From an uncultured Brachyspira sp. (GTDB lineage Bacteria; Spirochaetota; Brachyspiria; Brachyspirales; Brachyspiraceae), in NCBI RefSeq assembly GCF_944393015.1, contig NZ_CALXYQ010000008.1, positions 34,253 through 98,252 of the forward strand: a stretch of 64,000 bases of DNA, given 5' to 3'. This document shows positions 27,370 to 36,425 of the stretch, one piece after another (the first letter of the stretch is position 1; every line of letters begins with the position of its first letter). The translations under genes and the position numbers were made by a program. Under the pieces are notes generated by a model. That model saw only the letters and a program-made list of their open reading frames with translations. It was not told where the DNA came from and ran no database searches.

Positions 27370-29223
27370 TTATAATTTGAAATAACTTACAACATCTATC
27401 AATTTCTGAGCTTCACTGCTTAAAGTTATGCTGGCTTCTTTTGACTGTTCAACCAAGCTAGCATTTTCCTGCGTGCTTGCATCCATTCTCAATACTGCCT
27501 GATTAACCTGATCAACACCGCTTTGCTGTTCAACTGCTGTTGTAGAAATATCCTGCATTATATTAGCTGTATTTTCTATTTTATCTTTAATATCAATAAA
27601 TATCTCCTGAGATTTTCTTGCTGCTTCTGTTGCCACTCTTATTTTCTCATCTGAATCGGCTATTAAAGAAGTAATATCTTTAACAGATGTTTGAGTATTC
27701 TGTGCCAAAGTTCTAACTTCAGAAGCTACAACAGAGAAACCTCTGCCCTGCTCTCCTGCACGTGCTGCTTCAACTGATGCATTTAATGCTAATATATTAG
27801 TTTGAAAAGCAATATCTTCTATTAATTTTGTTATATTAGTTATTTTTCTGCTTGCTTCATAAACATCTTCCATACTTCTTGTTGTACTGTCTATTATGAG
27901 TCCTGCTTCTTCTACAGACTTTTTAGAATCATTCATCATATTATTTCCTATAACAGATTTTTCTGCAGAATTTTTTATTGTAGAAGCCATTTGCTCCATA
28001 GAACTAGCAGTTTGCTCTAATGATGATGATTGAGATTGAGTTCTTAAAGCTAAATCGTTATTTCCGCTTGCTAATTCTTTTGATGTCAATTCTATATTAT
28101 TAGAAGAATCAATTATATTGCTTACTATATTTTTTAATTTTTCTATAGTATTATTAAATCCATTAGCTATTATTCCAAATTCATGATTTTGATATTTGTT
28201 AGTCAAAAATTTAGTTGGTGCTGATACAGTTAAATCGCCGTTTCCAAGTCTATTCAAATCGCTTGCTATTCTTGATAATACTCTTGATATATTTTTATTA
28301 ACATAAACTATAACTATAAATGATGTAATAATAAGAAGTAATAAACTCAAAACTATAGTTATTTTTATTAAAGTATTTTTATTAGCAAAAAATTCACTGT
28401 CAAGCATAGTAACACACATTATCCAATCTATATTTTCAAGTCTTGAAAAAGCCATTATTTTTTTACCTTCATCTTCATAATGTAAAGCACCTTTTCTTTG
28501 TGAGGCTGCAGCAGATAATGCATTTTTAGAGCCTATAGATATAGTATTAACTTTTTTAACTTCTTTATGTGCCACTCTTCTTCCTTCTTCATTAACAATA
28601 TATATATTACCTGTTTTTCCTATAGTAATTTCAGAAAAATATTTTTGAACAAAAGAATCCCATCTTAATTCAGCATATAAAACTCCGGCAGGTCTTGCAT
28701 TAGTATCAAATACTCCAGCCAAAACCCCTATAACATAGTTTCCTGTAACTGATGATAAATAAATCTCATCTTCAATAGCATATTTATAATTATTGTTTTG
28801 AAGCTCTTTCCATATAGTTTTTTGACTTATAGTATTCAAATGTTCATTAGAAGCAGTATCTAAAACAACTTTTCCATTTAAATCTATTAAAGCAAAAGCT
28901 GAGAAATGAGATTCTAATTCTTTTAGAAGTTCTTTAAATTCACCGTTTGCTATAGATAATGTATATTGATTAGGATTTTCAAAATAATCTAAAAATTCAG
29001 ATTCTTTTGATATAACAGAAGTCAAATCTGCCTGATCTTCAATCCATATAGAAACTAAATCTCTATATCCGTCAGCGGTTTCCATAAATCCGCTTATAGC
29101 AGTTCTCTCCATAAATATTGCCGAAGCAGATATTATTACTATCATAAGAACTAAAAGCATTATAGCTACAGAGGATATAATAGTAAAAGGCATTTTAAAT
29201 TTCAAAGTTTGCATAAATTTCAT
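27370..29223 (-). CDS. Methyl-accepting chemotaxis protein with Cache-type sensor
   Basis: A chemoreceptor of 617 residues from the ATG at 29223. That ATG follows a GGGGG ribosome site; the longer frame from a TTG at 29250 is improbable. A membrane helix at about residues 12-35 is followed by a periplasmic dCache-like domain to about 275 ([35 protein letters not shown]). A second helix lies at about 280-305, then HAMP and the cytoplasmic coiled coil. The tip reads [30 protein letters not shown]. The two adaptation regions show [17 protein letters not shown] methylation sites. Ligand unknown. Confidence 0.93.
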   Translation of the reverse strand: MKFMQTLKFKMPFTIISSVAIMLLVLMIVIISASAIFMERTAISGFMETADGYRDLVSIWIEDQADLTSVISKESEFLDYFENPNQYTLSIANGEFKELLKELESHFSAFALIDLNGKVVLDTASNEHLNTISQKTIWKELQNNNYKYAIEDEIYLSSVTGNYVIGVLAGVFDTNARPAGVLYAELRWDSFVQKYFSEITIGKTGNIYIVNEEGRRVAHKEVKKVNTISIGSKNALSAAASQRKGALHYEDEGKKIMAFSRLENIDWIMCVTMLDSEFFANKNTLIKITIVLSLLLLIITSFIVIVYVNKNISRVLSRIASDLNRLGNGDLTVSAPTKFLTNKYQNHEFGIIANGFNNTIEKLKNIVSNIIDSSNNIELTSKELASGNNDLALRTQSQSSSLEQTASSMEQMASTIKNSAEKSVIGNNMMNDSKKSVEEAGLIIDSTTRSMEDVYEASRKITNITKLIEDIAFQTNILALNASVEAARAGEQGRGFSVVASEVRTLAQNTQTSVKDITSLIADSDEKIRVATEAARKSQEIFIDIKDKIENTANIMQDISTTAVEQQSGVDQVNQAVLRMDASTQENASLVEQSKEASITLSSEAQKLIDVVSYFKL

Positions 29224-29419
29224 AAATAATAACCCCCATATATAACTCAATTATTATAATAATAGTATATGATATTTTTTTGAAAAAGTCTATATTTTTG
29301 TAAATAATTTTTACTAAAATCTTTAAAAATCCTCTATTTTTTTACATATTAAGTAAATATTTAGTAAATTTATAATATTATTGTAAATATTTTTTGTTTT
29401 TTATTTTTTGTATTTTTCT

Positions 29420-29448
29420 TTGACAAAATTAATATAATTGTATATCAT
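29420..29448 (+). promoter_or_regulatory. galK promoter
   Basis: TTGACA (29420-29425) and TATCAT (29443-29448) are 17 bp apart and 30 bp before the galactokinase ATG. No operator is evident. Confidence 0.6.
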
Positions 29449-29477
29449 AAGAGTATTATTAAAATTAAGGATTTAAT

Positions 29478-30761
29478 ATGTATAATATCAGCCAATTAAA
29501 AGACTTTTTAAAAGAAAAAAAGATGGATGAAAAATTTTCTTCTATTTACGGAAATGATGCATATAGTATATCTGAAGCATATAACAGATTAAGCGATACT
29601 ATAAAACATTTTGAAAGTATAGAAAAGACTCAGGAAATATATGTGTTCAGTGCTTCAGGAAGAACAGAACTTTCAGGTAATCATACAGACCATAATAATG
29701 GATGCGTATTAACAGCTTCTATAAATTTAGATAAGTTGGCAGTGGTGTCAAAAAGAGATGATAATAAAATAGTTGTTTATACTGATTATTCTAATACTCC
29801 TGACATTATAGATATTAATGACTTGAATATAAATAAAGATGAGTACGGAAAATCTAATGCCTTAACAAGAGGTGTTTGCGCAGGAATAAAAAACAAAGGA
29901 TACAATATAGGCGGATGTACAGTAACTTTAAATAATAAAGTACTTATAGGAAGCGGATTAAGCAGTTCAGCTAGCTTTGAATCTTTGATTGGCGAAATAC
30001 AGGATGCCCTATACAATGAAGATAAAATAAGCAAAGTTGATATAGCAAAAATTGGGCAGTATGCTGAAAATATTTATTTTGGAAAGCCTTGCGGACTTAT
30101 GGATCAAATGGGATGCTCTGTAGGCGGTATTATGTCTATAGACTTCAAAGATAATGATAACCCTATAATAGAAAAAGTTGAATATGATTTTGAAAGCAAA
30201 GGCTATGCTCTTATGATAGTTGATGCTAAAGGAGATCATAGCGGACTTACAAATGAATATGCTGCTATAAGAGAAGAAATGAATGCTGTTGCAAATTATT
30301 TCGGGAAAAAAGTATGCAGAGAGATAACTAAAAAAGAATTGATTGATAATGCTTCTAAATTAAGATCTGAAATTGGAGACAGAGCTATAATGAGAGCTTA
30401 TCACTTTTTAGAGGAAAATGAAAGAGTTATTAATCAAATAAATGCACTTAAAAAAGATGATATAAATACATATATAAAACTTATGAATGAATCAGGACTT
30501 TCAAGCTTTATGTATTTACAAAACTGCTATTCTGTTACAAGTTCAAAAAATATGGGAGTAGCTTTAGGACTTACTCTAACAAAAGACTTCTTAAAAGATG
30601 AAGGTGCTTGCCGTGTACATGGAGGCGGATTTGCTGGAACTATACAGGCTTTAATACCTGTAAATAAAGTTGAAGAATACAAAAAATATATGAATTCAAT
30701 ATTCGGTGAAGGAAGTGCAGTAAAAATAAGAGTAAGACAATCTCCTGTTTGTGAAATCTAA
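29478..30761 (+). CDS. galK: Galactokinase
   Basis: Phosphorylates galactose to galactose-1-phosphate in the Leloir pathway. It has the galactokinase signature GRTELSGNHTDHNNG near residue 64 and the GHMP ATP-binding loop GSGLSSSASFE near 157. The catalytic Asp region is PCGLMDQMGCSVGG and the C-terminal GHMP motif is GGGFAGTIQAL. At 427 residues it is slightly longer than classical galactokinase because of an N-terminal extension of about 40 residues, as in many Clostridia-type enzymes. It is monocistronic; galT and galE are not adjacent. Confidence 0.92.
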   Translation: MYNISQLKDFLKEKKMDEKFSSIYGNDAYSISEAYNRLSDTIKHFESIEKTQEIYVFSASGRTELSGNHTDHNNGCVLTASINLDKLAVVSKRDDNKIVVYTDYSNTPDIIDINDLNINKDEYGKSNALTRGVCAGIKNKGYNIGGCTVTLNNKVLIGSGLSSSASFESLIGEIQDALYNEDKISKVDIAKIGQYAENIYFGKPCGLMDQMGCSVGGIMSIDFKDNDNPIIEKVEYDFESKGYALMIVDAKGDHSGLTNEYAAIREEMNAVANYFGKKVCREITKKELIDNASKLRSEIGDRAIMRAYHFLEENERVINQINALKKDDINTYIKLMNESGLSSFMYLQNCYSVTSSKNMGVALGLTLTKDFLKDEGACRVHGGGFAGTIQALIPVNKVEEYKKYMNSIFGEGSAVKIRVRQSPVCEI

Positions 30762-30793
30762 AAAATCATAATTGATAATTATAACTAAAAATG

Positions 30794-30827
30794 AAAGACA
30801 AGGCTAATTTTCTAGTCTTGTCTTTTT
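30794..30827 (+). terminator. galK terminator
   Basis: AAAGACAAGGCTA and TAGTCTTGTCTTT form a 13-bp stem with one G-U pair, followed by a T tract. Confidence 0.8.
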
Positions 30828-30834
30828 ATATTAT

Positions 30835-31394
30835 TAGACTTATTTCAAAACTTATTTATAAAATTAGTTATATAATTATTAGTATAATCAGTGTATAAGT
30901 AAACAACTATATTTTGTCAATTTTTATATTTTGTAAATGTATTATCAACTTTTTTGTAGCACAAAAAAGTTGCAAAAAACGCAAGTGCTACAACCTTATA
31001 TTATTACAATATATATTAAATGTATGGTAATACCTAAAATTTAGGTTAAAAATGCAGTCTTTCGCGAAGCGTATCCGAGCCTGTCGAGGATATAGGTTCT
31101 TTGTGTCAACAAAAGAACTGGGGGTTTGGGGTCTAGCCCCCGAAAATAATAGCAATACAAAAACTAATTTTGATAAAGTTAAAAATTTTTTAGTATATTA
31201 TGATATATTTAATAAACATAATTAAAATATAAAGTTCTATTAATTGCGTTTTCCAAAGCGTGCCTGCGACCGGAGGAAGTACCTTTAGGTAGGCAGCAAC
31301 TTTGGCGAAGCCCGAAAAAAAGTTGATAATTCTACATAAAGTGAATCAGTTGACAAACTTAAAAAATTATTTATAAATAGTTTTGAAACAAGTC
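30835..31394. mobile_element. MITE-like element, copy 2, inverted (560 bp)
   Basis: This is the reverse-complement relative of 10490-11058. The left end TAGACTTATTTCAAAAC and right end GTTTTGAAACAAGTC match the copy 1 terminal repeats with few changes. The nested short element corresponds to about 30892-31199. The two copies are nearly identical at one end but differ around 31255-31320, where copy 2 has a different GC-richer segment (GTGCCTGCGACCGGAGGAAG). It separates galK from the flavoprotein gene, and no coding frame is seen. Confidence 0.65.
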
Positions 31395-31407
31395 CATTAA
31401 TTCAAAA

Positions 31408-32103
31408 TTAATTTTTCCAAGGAACTGTATTGTTTAGCCAACCTCTCTCATTCCAATAATTAAAATCATTCTCAGTAAAATTTTTCTTTTTATGCAATGA
31501 CTTTATTATCTTAAAAAATATCTTTGTTTTTATAGAAGGCTTAACTTTACCATATTCTCTTTTTATTTTTTCTGCAGCTAAATCCATTTTTCTTGCAATA
31601 GAATCTTTTATTTCGTCTTTAACATTATTCCAAGTAACTTCTCTTACTGCAAATCCATAACTATATGTTTTTGCTACACCCCAAAAGAAAGTACTGTCCG
31701 CCATATCTTTACAAGTGTTTTTCATTCCTCCGCCTGCAGCAATAGAAATACATACAGCCTGTTTTTTGAACATAGATTCATTTGGTCTGTGAACTATCCA
31801 TCTGTAACCATAATGATCCAAAAAAGCCTTCATAGCACCTGTTACATGGTACACATACACTGGACTTGCCAATATTATTATATCAGCATTATCCATAGCA
31901 TCTGTAATAGGTTTTAATTTCTCATAATGAGGACATAAAGTTTCAGATTTTATAAAACAATTATTACAGCCTACACAAAAAGAACTAAAATCTCTAGGAA
32001 GAAAAAATTCTGTAACTTCTCAGCCTAATCTATCATAAAGCATTTTTGCTGCATTGTATGTTGAGCATTTATGATTCTGTCCATGTATGACTGTTATTTT
32101 CAT
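31408..32103 (-). pseudogene. NADPH-dependent FMN reductase/flavodoxin-fold protein with in-frame TGA
   Basis: The minus-strand frame starts at ATG 32103 (MKITVIHGQNHKCSTYNAAK) and has TGA as codon 28 (32020-32022). It then continues in the same frame with EVTEFFLPRDF, a cysteine cluster CVGCNNC, ADIIILASPVYVYHVTGAMK and the conserved tail to 31408. These are the FMN-binding and dimerisation motifs of the NADPH-dependent FMN reductase family. The full 231-residue length fits. The stop replaces a non-catalytic position after the first helix. A downstream ATG (31896) could give only a truncated protein lacking the phosphate-binding loop. The gene lies 22 bp after the FapA gene. Confidence 0.7.
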
Positions 32104-32125
32104 TTTTTATATTTACCTTAAAAGA

Positions 32126-33862
32126 TTAATCTCTTTTTACTTCTCTAGGAAAATCATATTCTTCCAAAGGTAATAATTTAGGAGCTTTCTCTGATATATC
32201 TCTAAGTTCTTTTGAATAGAAATACTCTGTTCCTGAAATCTTTTTAGATATATATTTTCTCATACTTGAAATATATATTGTAACTCCAGGGAAAAATCCT
32301 TCCATAGAAGTTATGCTGCTATGAGATAATTTTTCAAATTCAGCACTCATTTCATCTCTTCTAGCCTCTAATTGAGCTGTTTCTCTTACAAGATTTGTGA
32401 TTCTTCTAAGTATATCTTTTATTCCCTCTCTTTTATTAGGCGGTATTATTTGAATAAATGCTTTTGGATTTTTGAAATACTCTGTACCTAGAAGGGATTT
32501 AATCTTACTCATCTCTTCTTTATTTGTTTTAACTGTTGCAACAATATTTTTAAACTCTGCATCAGTTTCAGCATCTCTTCCAACTGTAATTGTAGTTTTT
32601 GATTCACTCATAGAGCCTATACTTTTAGCCCAAACACCATTCAAGGCCTTTACATTACCGCCTATGATAACGCCCTTACCTTCTAATATTATAACTCTAT
32701 CATTTCCAGCTATTTCAGCATTAACAAGCTGCTGAGATAATACGTCGCCTTTACATATTATGTTGGCATTCCTAATGAATTGAGAATACATCTTTCCATT
32801 AACATGTATTGTACTGTTAGGGCCTCCTATTATACCGCCGGAAACTATTAAATTACCAGCACATTCTATATATGCATCCTCAATATTACCATGTACATAT
32901 ATATCACCCTCTGTTTTTATAGAGAATCCCGGAGCAACATTATCTCTAATGATAAGAGAACCATTAACTTCTATATTACCTGTTGATAAATCTACCTTAT
33001 CTATTTCAGCTACAGTACTTACTGATAAAGTATTATTATGATTGCTTAATATTCCCCTGATACCGCTTCTAATAGTAATACCATCAGGATCAACAACAAC
33101 ATTTTTTCCTAATTTATAGCAAGGATCATCATCATGATGAGCTTCCATTAAAACATCATATATATCAAGTCCATCAATAGAAGGTTTTTCTTCCATAAAG
33201 TGGGCTATTTGAACTCCTGCTTCTATATTATGAATGAAACCTCTCTCTTTAAAGTCTATAGCACCTGTTTCTGATTCTTTTCCGCTATCTAAAGTAAAAT
33301 CATAATCAAGTATTACTTTCTGAACGTTACCATCTATAGGTTTTCTGCCTTCAACAAAGACACACATAACGCCTTCATCATATTTCAAATTATACTCTAC
33401 AAGTTCAGTTATTTTATCATAATTAACCATTAATTTTATAGGTATTTGAGATATAATAGTTTGTATTTCCTCTAGTACAAGCTGTTTTTTCTGACGCTTT
33501 TGAGGAGGAAGAACCATTACACCTCTCCATTTATCAGCTACATTGATAACTGGAATAATAGAAACAGACTTAAGCTCATCATAAAATACATATCCATAAA
33601 CAGTACTTTTGTAAAGTCCTGTCATTTTATCAAATTTTACATTTTTACTAGCTTTTACACCTTCTCGTTTTGAAATTGATTTTAATACGGCATCTCCAGG
33701 ACGAACATAATTTTTTAAAAGTTCCTCATATAAATTTTGATCATTGCTATCAACATCAACAATTTGATCGTAAATTTCTCTTGTATTTACAAGATTATCA
33801 TAATAAAATTCATAATTATTAGGATCAATTGATAATGTTTGTGTTGTAACTTCTTTAGCCAT
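32126..33862 (-). CDS. FapA/DUF342-family protein
   Basis: A 578-residue protein with the DUF342 (flagellar assembly protein A) architecture. The mixed N-terminal region contains VRPGDAVLKSISKREG. A long right-handed beta-helix-like repeat covers about residues 265-440, with GSLIIRDNVAPGFSIKTEGDIYVHGNIEDAYIECAG-type turns (GDIYVHGNIEDA, AGNLIVSGGIIGG, IICKGDVLSQQLVNAEI). The C-terminal part is a coiled coil. FapA-like proteins are linked to flagellar assembly and polar factors in some bacteria, but the exact role is unclear. It lies in a run with fmt, a PASTA protein and a methyltransferase rather than with flagellar genes. Confidence 0.85.
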   Translation of the reverse strand: MAKEVTTQTLSIDPNNYEFYYDNLVNTREIYDQIVDVDSNDQNLYEELLKNYVRPGDAVLKSISKREGVKASKNVKFDKMTGLYKSTVYGYVFYDELKSVSIIPVINVADKWRGVMVLPPQKRQKKQLVLEEIQTIISQIPIKLMVNYDKITELVEYNLKYDEGVMCVFVEGRKPIDGNVQKVILDYDFTLDSGKESETGAIDFKERGFIHNIEAGVQIAHFMEEKPSIDGLDIYDVLMEAHHDDDPCYKLGKNVVVDPDGITIRSGIRGILSNHNNTLSVSTVAEIDKVDLSTGNIEVNGSLIIRDNVAPGFSIKTEGDIYVHGNIEDAYIECAGNLIVSGGIIGGPNSTIHVNGKMYSQFIRNANIICKGDVLSQQLVNAEIAGNDRVIILEGKGVIIGGNVKALNGVWAKSIGSMSESKTTITVGRDAETDAEFKNIVATVKTNKEEMSKIKSLLGTEYFKNPKAFIQIIPPNKREGIKDILRRITNLVRETAQLEARRDEMSAEFEKLSHSSITSMEGFFPGVTIYISSMRKYISKKISGTEYFYSKELRDISEKAPKLLPLEEYDFPREVKRD

Positions 33863-33892
33863 ATATTCTCCTTACAAAACGAATCAGTATAT

Positions 33893-34711
33893 TCAAACTT
33901 TTTTACATAAGAAGAGCATAACATCTCCTCTATTAAATAATTTAACATATTTATCAAAAAAAGTTTTAATAAATTTATTGGGCTTCTTCTCTACAGGTAT
34001 AGAACCCCAAGAAAAATCACTGATTATATTAAAACCTATACTTTTCATATATTTAGACAATGTAGTCTTTGAAAATAGCCATAGATGCTGCGGCATTACA
34101 GCTCTCCAAGCTCCTCCATATTTTTTAGCAAACATACCATCAGCATTTGGTGTTGTGATTGCTAAATATCCGCCTTTTGCAAGTATTCTGTAAATTTCTT
34201 TAAGAGTGTCTGCAGGATTAGGAACATGCTCTATGACATGTGAAAAATGTATGAAAGAAAAATAATCACTTTCAAATCCTACATCAAGCAAAGGTTTTTC
34301 ATGCACTGTTATACCATAATTTTTTCTAGCATACTCAGCAGATGATGAGCATATTTCAATACCCTGTGCATTATAACCTTTAGTCTTCAAATAATTTAAC
34401 ATCATACCTGTAGCACAGCCTATATCAAGAACATTTTTATTAGGAAGTTCGCTTTCTATTTTATCAAAGCCTATATCTTTCATAGCGAGCTTCATAAGAC
34501 CAAAAAAATTTTCCTGATTGGCAACCTCATATTCAAAATAATTATCACTATATATATCATTTATTTCTTCCTGACTCAAAACAGGATATTGATATATAAG
34601 TCCGCAATTTAAACATTTATTGTAGCTTACCAAATCTGTTTTTATATAAACTTCAGATTTAGTGCTGCCGCAAAATTCACATTCTTTGTTTTCCACTGTA
34701 TAACTCTCCAA
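33893..34711 (-). CDS. SAM-dependent methyltransferase with N-terminal zinc ribbon
   Basis: A 272-residue protein with a C4 ribbon (CEFCGSTKSE and CLNCGLIYQYP) and a Methyltransf_23-type domain. The SAM loop is VLDIGCATGMMLNYL near residue 92, and IHFSHVIEHVPNPADTLKEI with LAKGGYLAITTPNADG are the downstream motifs. The same layout occurs at 15635-16525, so the two are paralogues or members of one family. The target is probably a small molecule or glycan. It lies 63 bp after the PASTA gene and 30 bp before FapA. Confidence 0.8.
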   Translation of the reverse strand: MESYTVENKECEFCGSTKSEVYIKTDLVSYNKCLNCGLIYQYPVLSQEEINDIYSDNYFEYEVANQENFFGLMKLAMKDIGFDKIESELPNKNVLDIGCATGMMLNYLKTKGYNAQGIEICSSSAEYARKNYGITVHEKPLLDVGFESDYFSFIHFSHVIEHVPNPADTLKEIYRILAKGGYLAITTPNADGMFAKKYGGAWRAVMPQHLWLFSKTTLSKYMKSIGFNIISDFSWGSIPVEKKPNKFIKTFFDKYVKLFNRGDVMLFLCKKV

Positions 34712-34774
34712 TATTATATTCGGAAAAAAAGATTGTTTCTTTACATATTACACAAAATATTATTGCATTTAAGA

Positions 34775-35401
34775 TTATCTGTTATTAACTGTTAAAATTA
34801 TTTCAGTATTAACACCAACCACTTCATCTGCAGCTGGAATTTGTGATAATACCACATCATTTTCGTACATATCATCAGATATACTTACTTTAGGCAGAAT
34901 ATTAACATTTGTCATAGTATTTAAAACTTCATTACTAATTACACTAAGTGCTTTATCATACTTCATACCTGTAACATCCGGCATTTTTACAATAGCTTGC
35001 TCAGCAACATTAACTACCAAATATACAGTTCTTCCTCTTTTAACCTTTACTCCGCCTTTAGGCTCCTGACTTACAATAGTACCTAGCGGGTAATTATTAA
35101 AATAATGTGTCTGCACATTAAGATTCATACCCTCTTTTTCTAATAAATTAAATGCTTCAAATATTTCTTTTCCCTGAACATCTGGAAGTTCAAAAGACTC
35201 TCCTCCAGATTTAACAACTATAAATACTATTAAAGTTACAACGATACCTTGTAAAATAAAAAGCAAAACAGCAAAAAGTATCAATCTTCTAAATACTAAA
35301 AATGACTTAGGATCAGAGATTATTCCATCAGGTAAAATTTTATAGATAATTTTTTTTATAAAGGATATTATTTTATTAAGAAATTCTTTTATTTTAGCCA
35401 T
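34775..35401 (-). CDS. Membrane-anchored PASTA-domain protein
   Basis: A 208-residue protein with a cytoplasmic basic N-terminus of about 30 residues and one membrane helix at about 38-62. Two extracytoplasmic PASTA domains follow, beginning ELPDVQGKEIFEAFNLL and MPDVTGMKYDKALSVI. PASTA domains bind peptidoglycan fragments in Ser/Thr kinases and penicillin-binding proteins. Here there is no kinase or transpeptidase domain, so it is a stand-alone PASTA protein. It is 22 bp downstream of fmt. Its role may be in envelope sensing, but nothing in the sequence settles this. Confidence 0.82.
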   Translation of the reverse strand: MAKIKEFLNKIISFIKKIIYKILPDGIISDPKSFLVFRRLILFAVLLFILQGIVVTLIVFIVVKSGGESFELPDVQGKEIFEAFNLLEKEGMNLNVQTHYFNNYPLGTIVSQEPKGGVKVKRGRTVYLVVNVAEQAIVKMPDVTGMKYDKALSVISNEVLNTMTNVNILPKVSISDDMYENDVVLSQIPAADEVVGVNTEIILTVNNR

Positions 35402-35423
35402 AATTTACAATCATACTCCACTT

Positions 35424-36362
35424 TTAATTAAAATATTCTCCAACAACTAGTTTATTTCCGCATAAAAACTCTTTAACAGTTTGTCTTTTTTTTCCTTCTC
35501 TTTGAAGTTCCTTTATAACATATATTCCATTAAGAGCATTTATATAAATACCATTATTATTAACATCAACTATCTTACCAAAATCAGTATTATTGTCTAA
35601 TTTACATATATATTCACTACTAAAAACTTTTATAGAAACATCTTTGTAAAAACAGTAAGCTGTAGGCCATCTAACAAAAGCCCTTGTCATATTATGCAAA
35701 CTAAGTGCATACTTCGAAAAATCAAGCTTTCCATCTTCTTTTTTAATTTTACTGCAATATGTAGCTAATGCATCATCTTGCTTTATCATATTAGATATAT
35801 GCTTATCAGTATCTTTGAAAAATTCTTTAAGCAAATATACACCGCTTTCTTTTATTTTATCATATAAATCATTAAACTTCCAATCTTTATCTATATTAAC
35901 CTCATGCTGAAGTATAATATCGCCTTCATCTAATTTCATATCCATTTTCTGTAAAGTAGTTCCGCTTTTTTCAAATCCATAAAGCAAAGCATGCTCAACA
36001 GGGCTAGCACCTCTAAGTACAGGCAAAAGAGAACCATGAATATTAAGAGGCATAATTTTAGGCAATGATAATGTTCTTTTATTTAGAATTTTACCATAAG
36101 CTACCACTATTAAAAAATCAGGAGATAAATCTAATAAAATATTATAGAAATCATCTTTATTTATGCTTTCAGGCTGAAAAAGATTAAGATGCTTCTCTAA
36201 TGCAATTTCTACTACAGGAGAATTGATAATATTACCCTTTCTATCTTTTTTAGTATCTATAGGAGCTATTACTCCATTAAGATTAACATTATCTAATTCC
36301 ATTAATTGTAAGATACAATCTCTTGTAAAATCTGTTGAACCAGCTACTATAACATTATACAT
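35424..36362 (-). CDS. fmt: Methionyl-tRNA formyltransferase
   Basis: Formylates initiator Met-tRNA using 10-formyl-THF. The N-terminal Rossmann-like domain includes FLIVVAYGKILNK and the active-site motif NIHGSLLPVLRGASPVEHAL, with the catalytic Asn-His. SGTTLQKMDMKLDEGDI is the Asp-containing loop. A C-terminal OB-like domain begins near residue 205 (LHNMTRAFVRWPTAY). The 312-residue length is normal. The usual partner def (peptide deformylase) is not adjacent; instead PASTA, methyltransferase and FapA genes follow. Confidence 0.93.
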   Translation of the reverse strand: MYNVIVAGSTDFTRDCILQLMELDNVNLNGVIAPIDTKKDRKGNIINSPVVEIALEKHLNLFQPESINKDDFYNILLDLSPDFLIVVAYGKILNKRTLSLPKIMPLNIHGSLLPVLRGASPVEHALLYGFEKSGTTLQKMDMKLDEGDIILQHEVNIDKDWKFNDLYDKIKESGVYLLKEFFKDTDKHISNMIKQDDALATYCSKIKKEDGKLDFSKYALSLHNMTRAFVRWPTAYCFYKDVSIKVFSSEYICKLDNNTDFGKIVDVNNNGIYINALNGIYVIKELQREGKKRQTVKEFLCGNKLVVGEYFN

Positions 36363-36425
36363 AATAGATTGATTATATATTTTTATTGTTAAAAGTCAAA
36401 TATAATTATGAAATAAATTATAATG

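Noticed and set aside
30009..30239. Minus-strand frames inside galK and other long genes
   Set aside because: They are shadows of real genes: no ribosome sites, no recognisable domains, and the opposite strand has a clear gene.
32020..32022. TGA read as tryptophan or selenocysteine (alternative code)
   Set aside because: Other genes in the window use TGG for Trp throughout and some end in TGA (for example the RND gene). No SECIS-like structure is evident.
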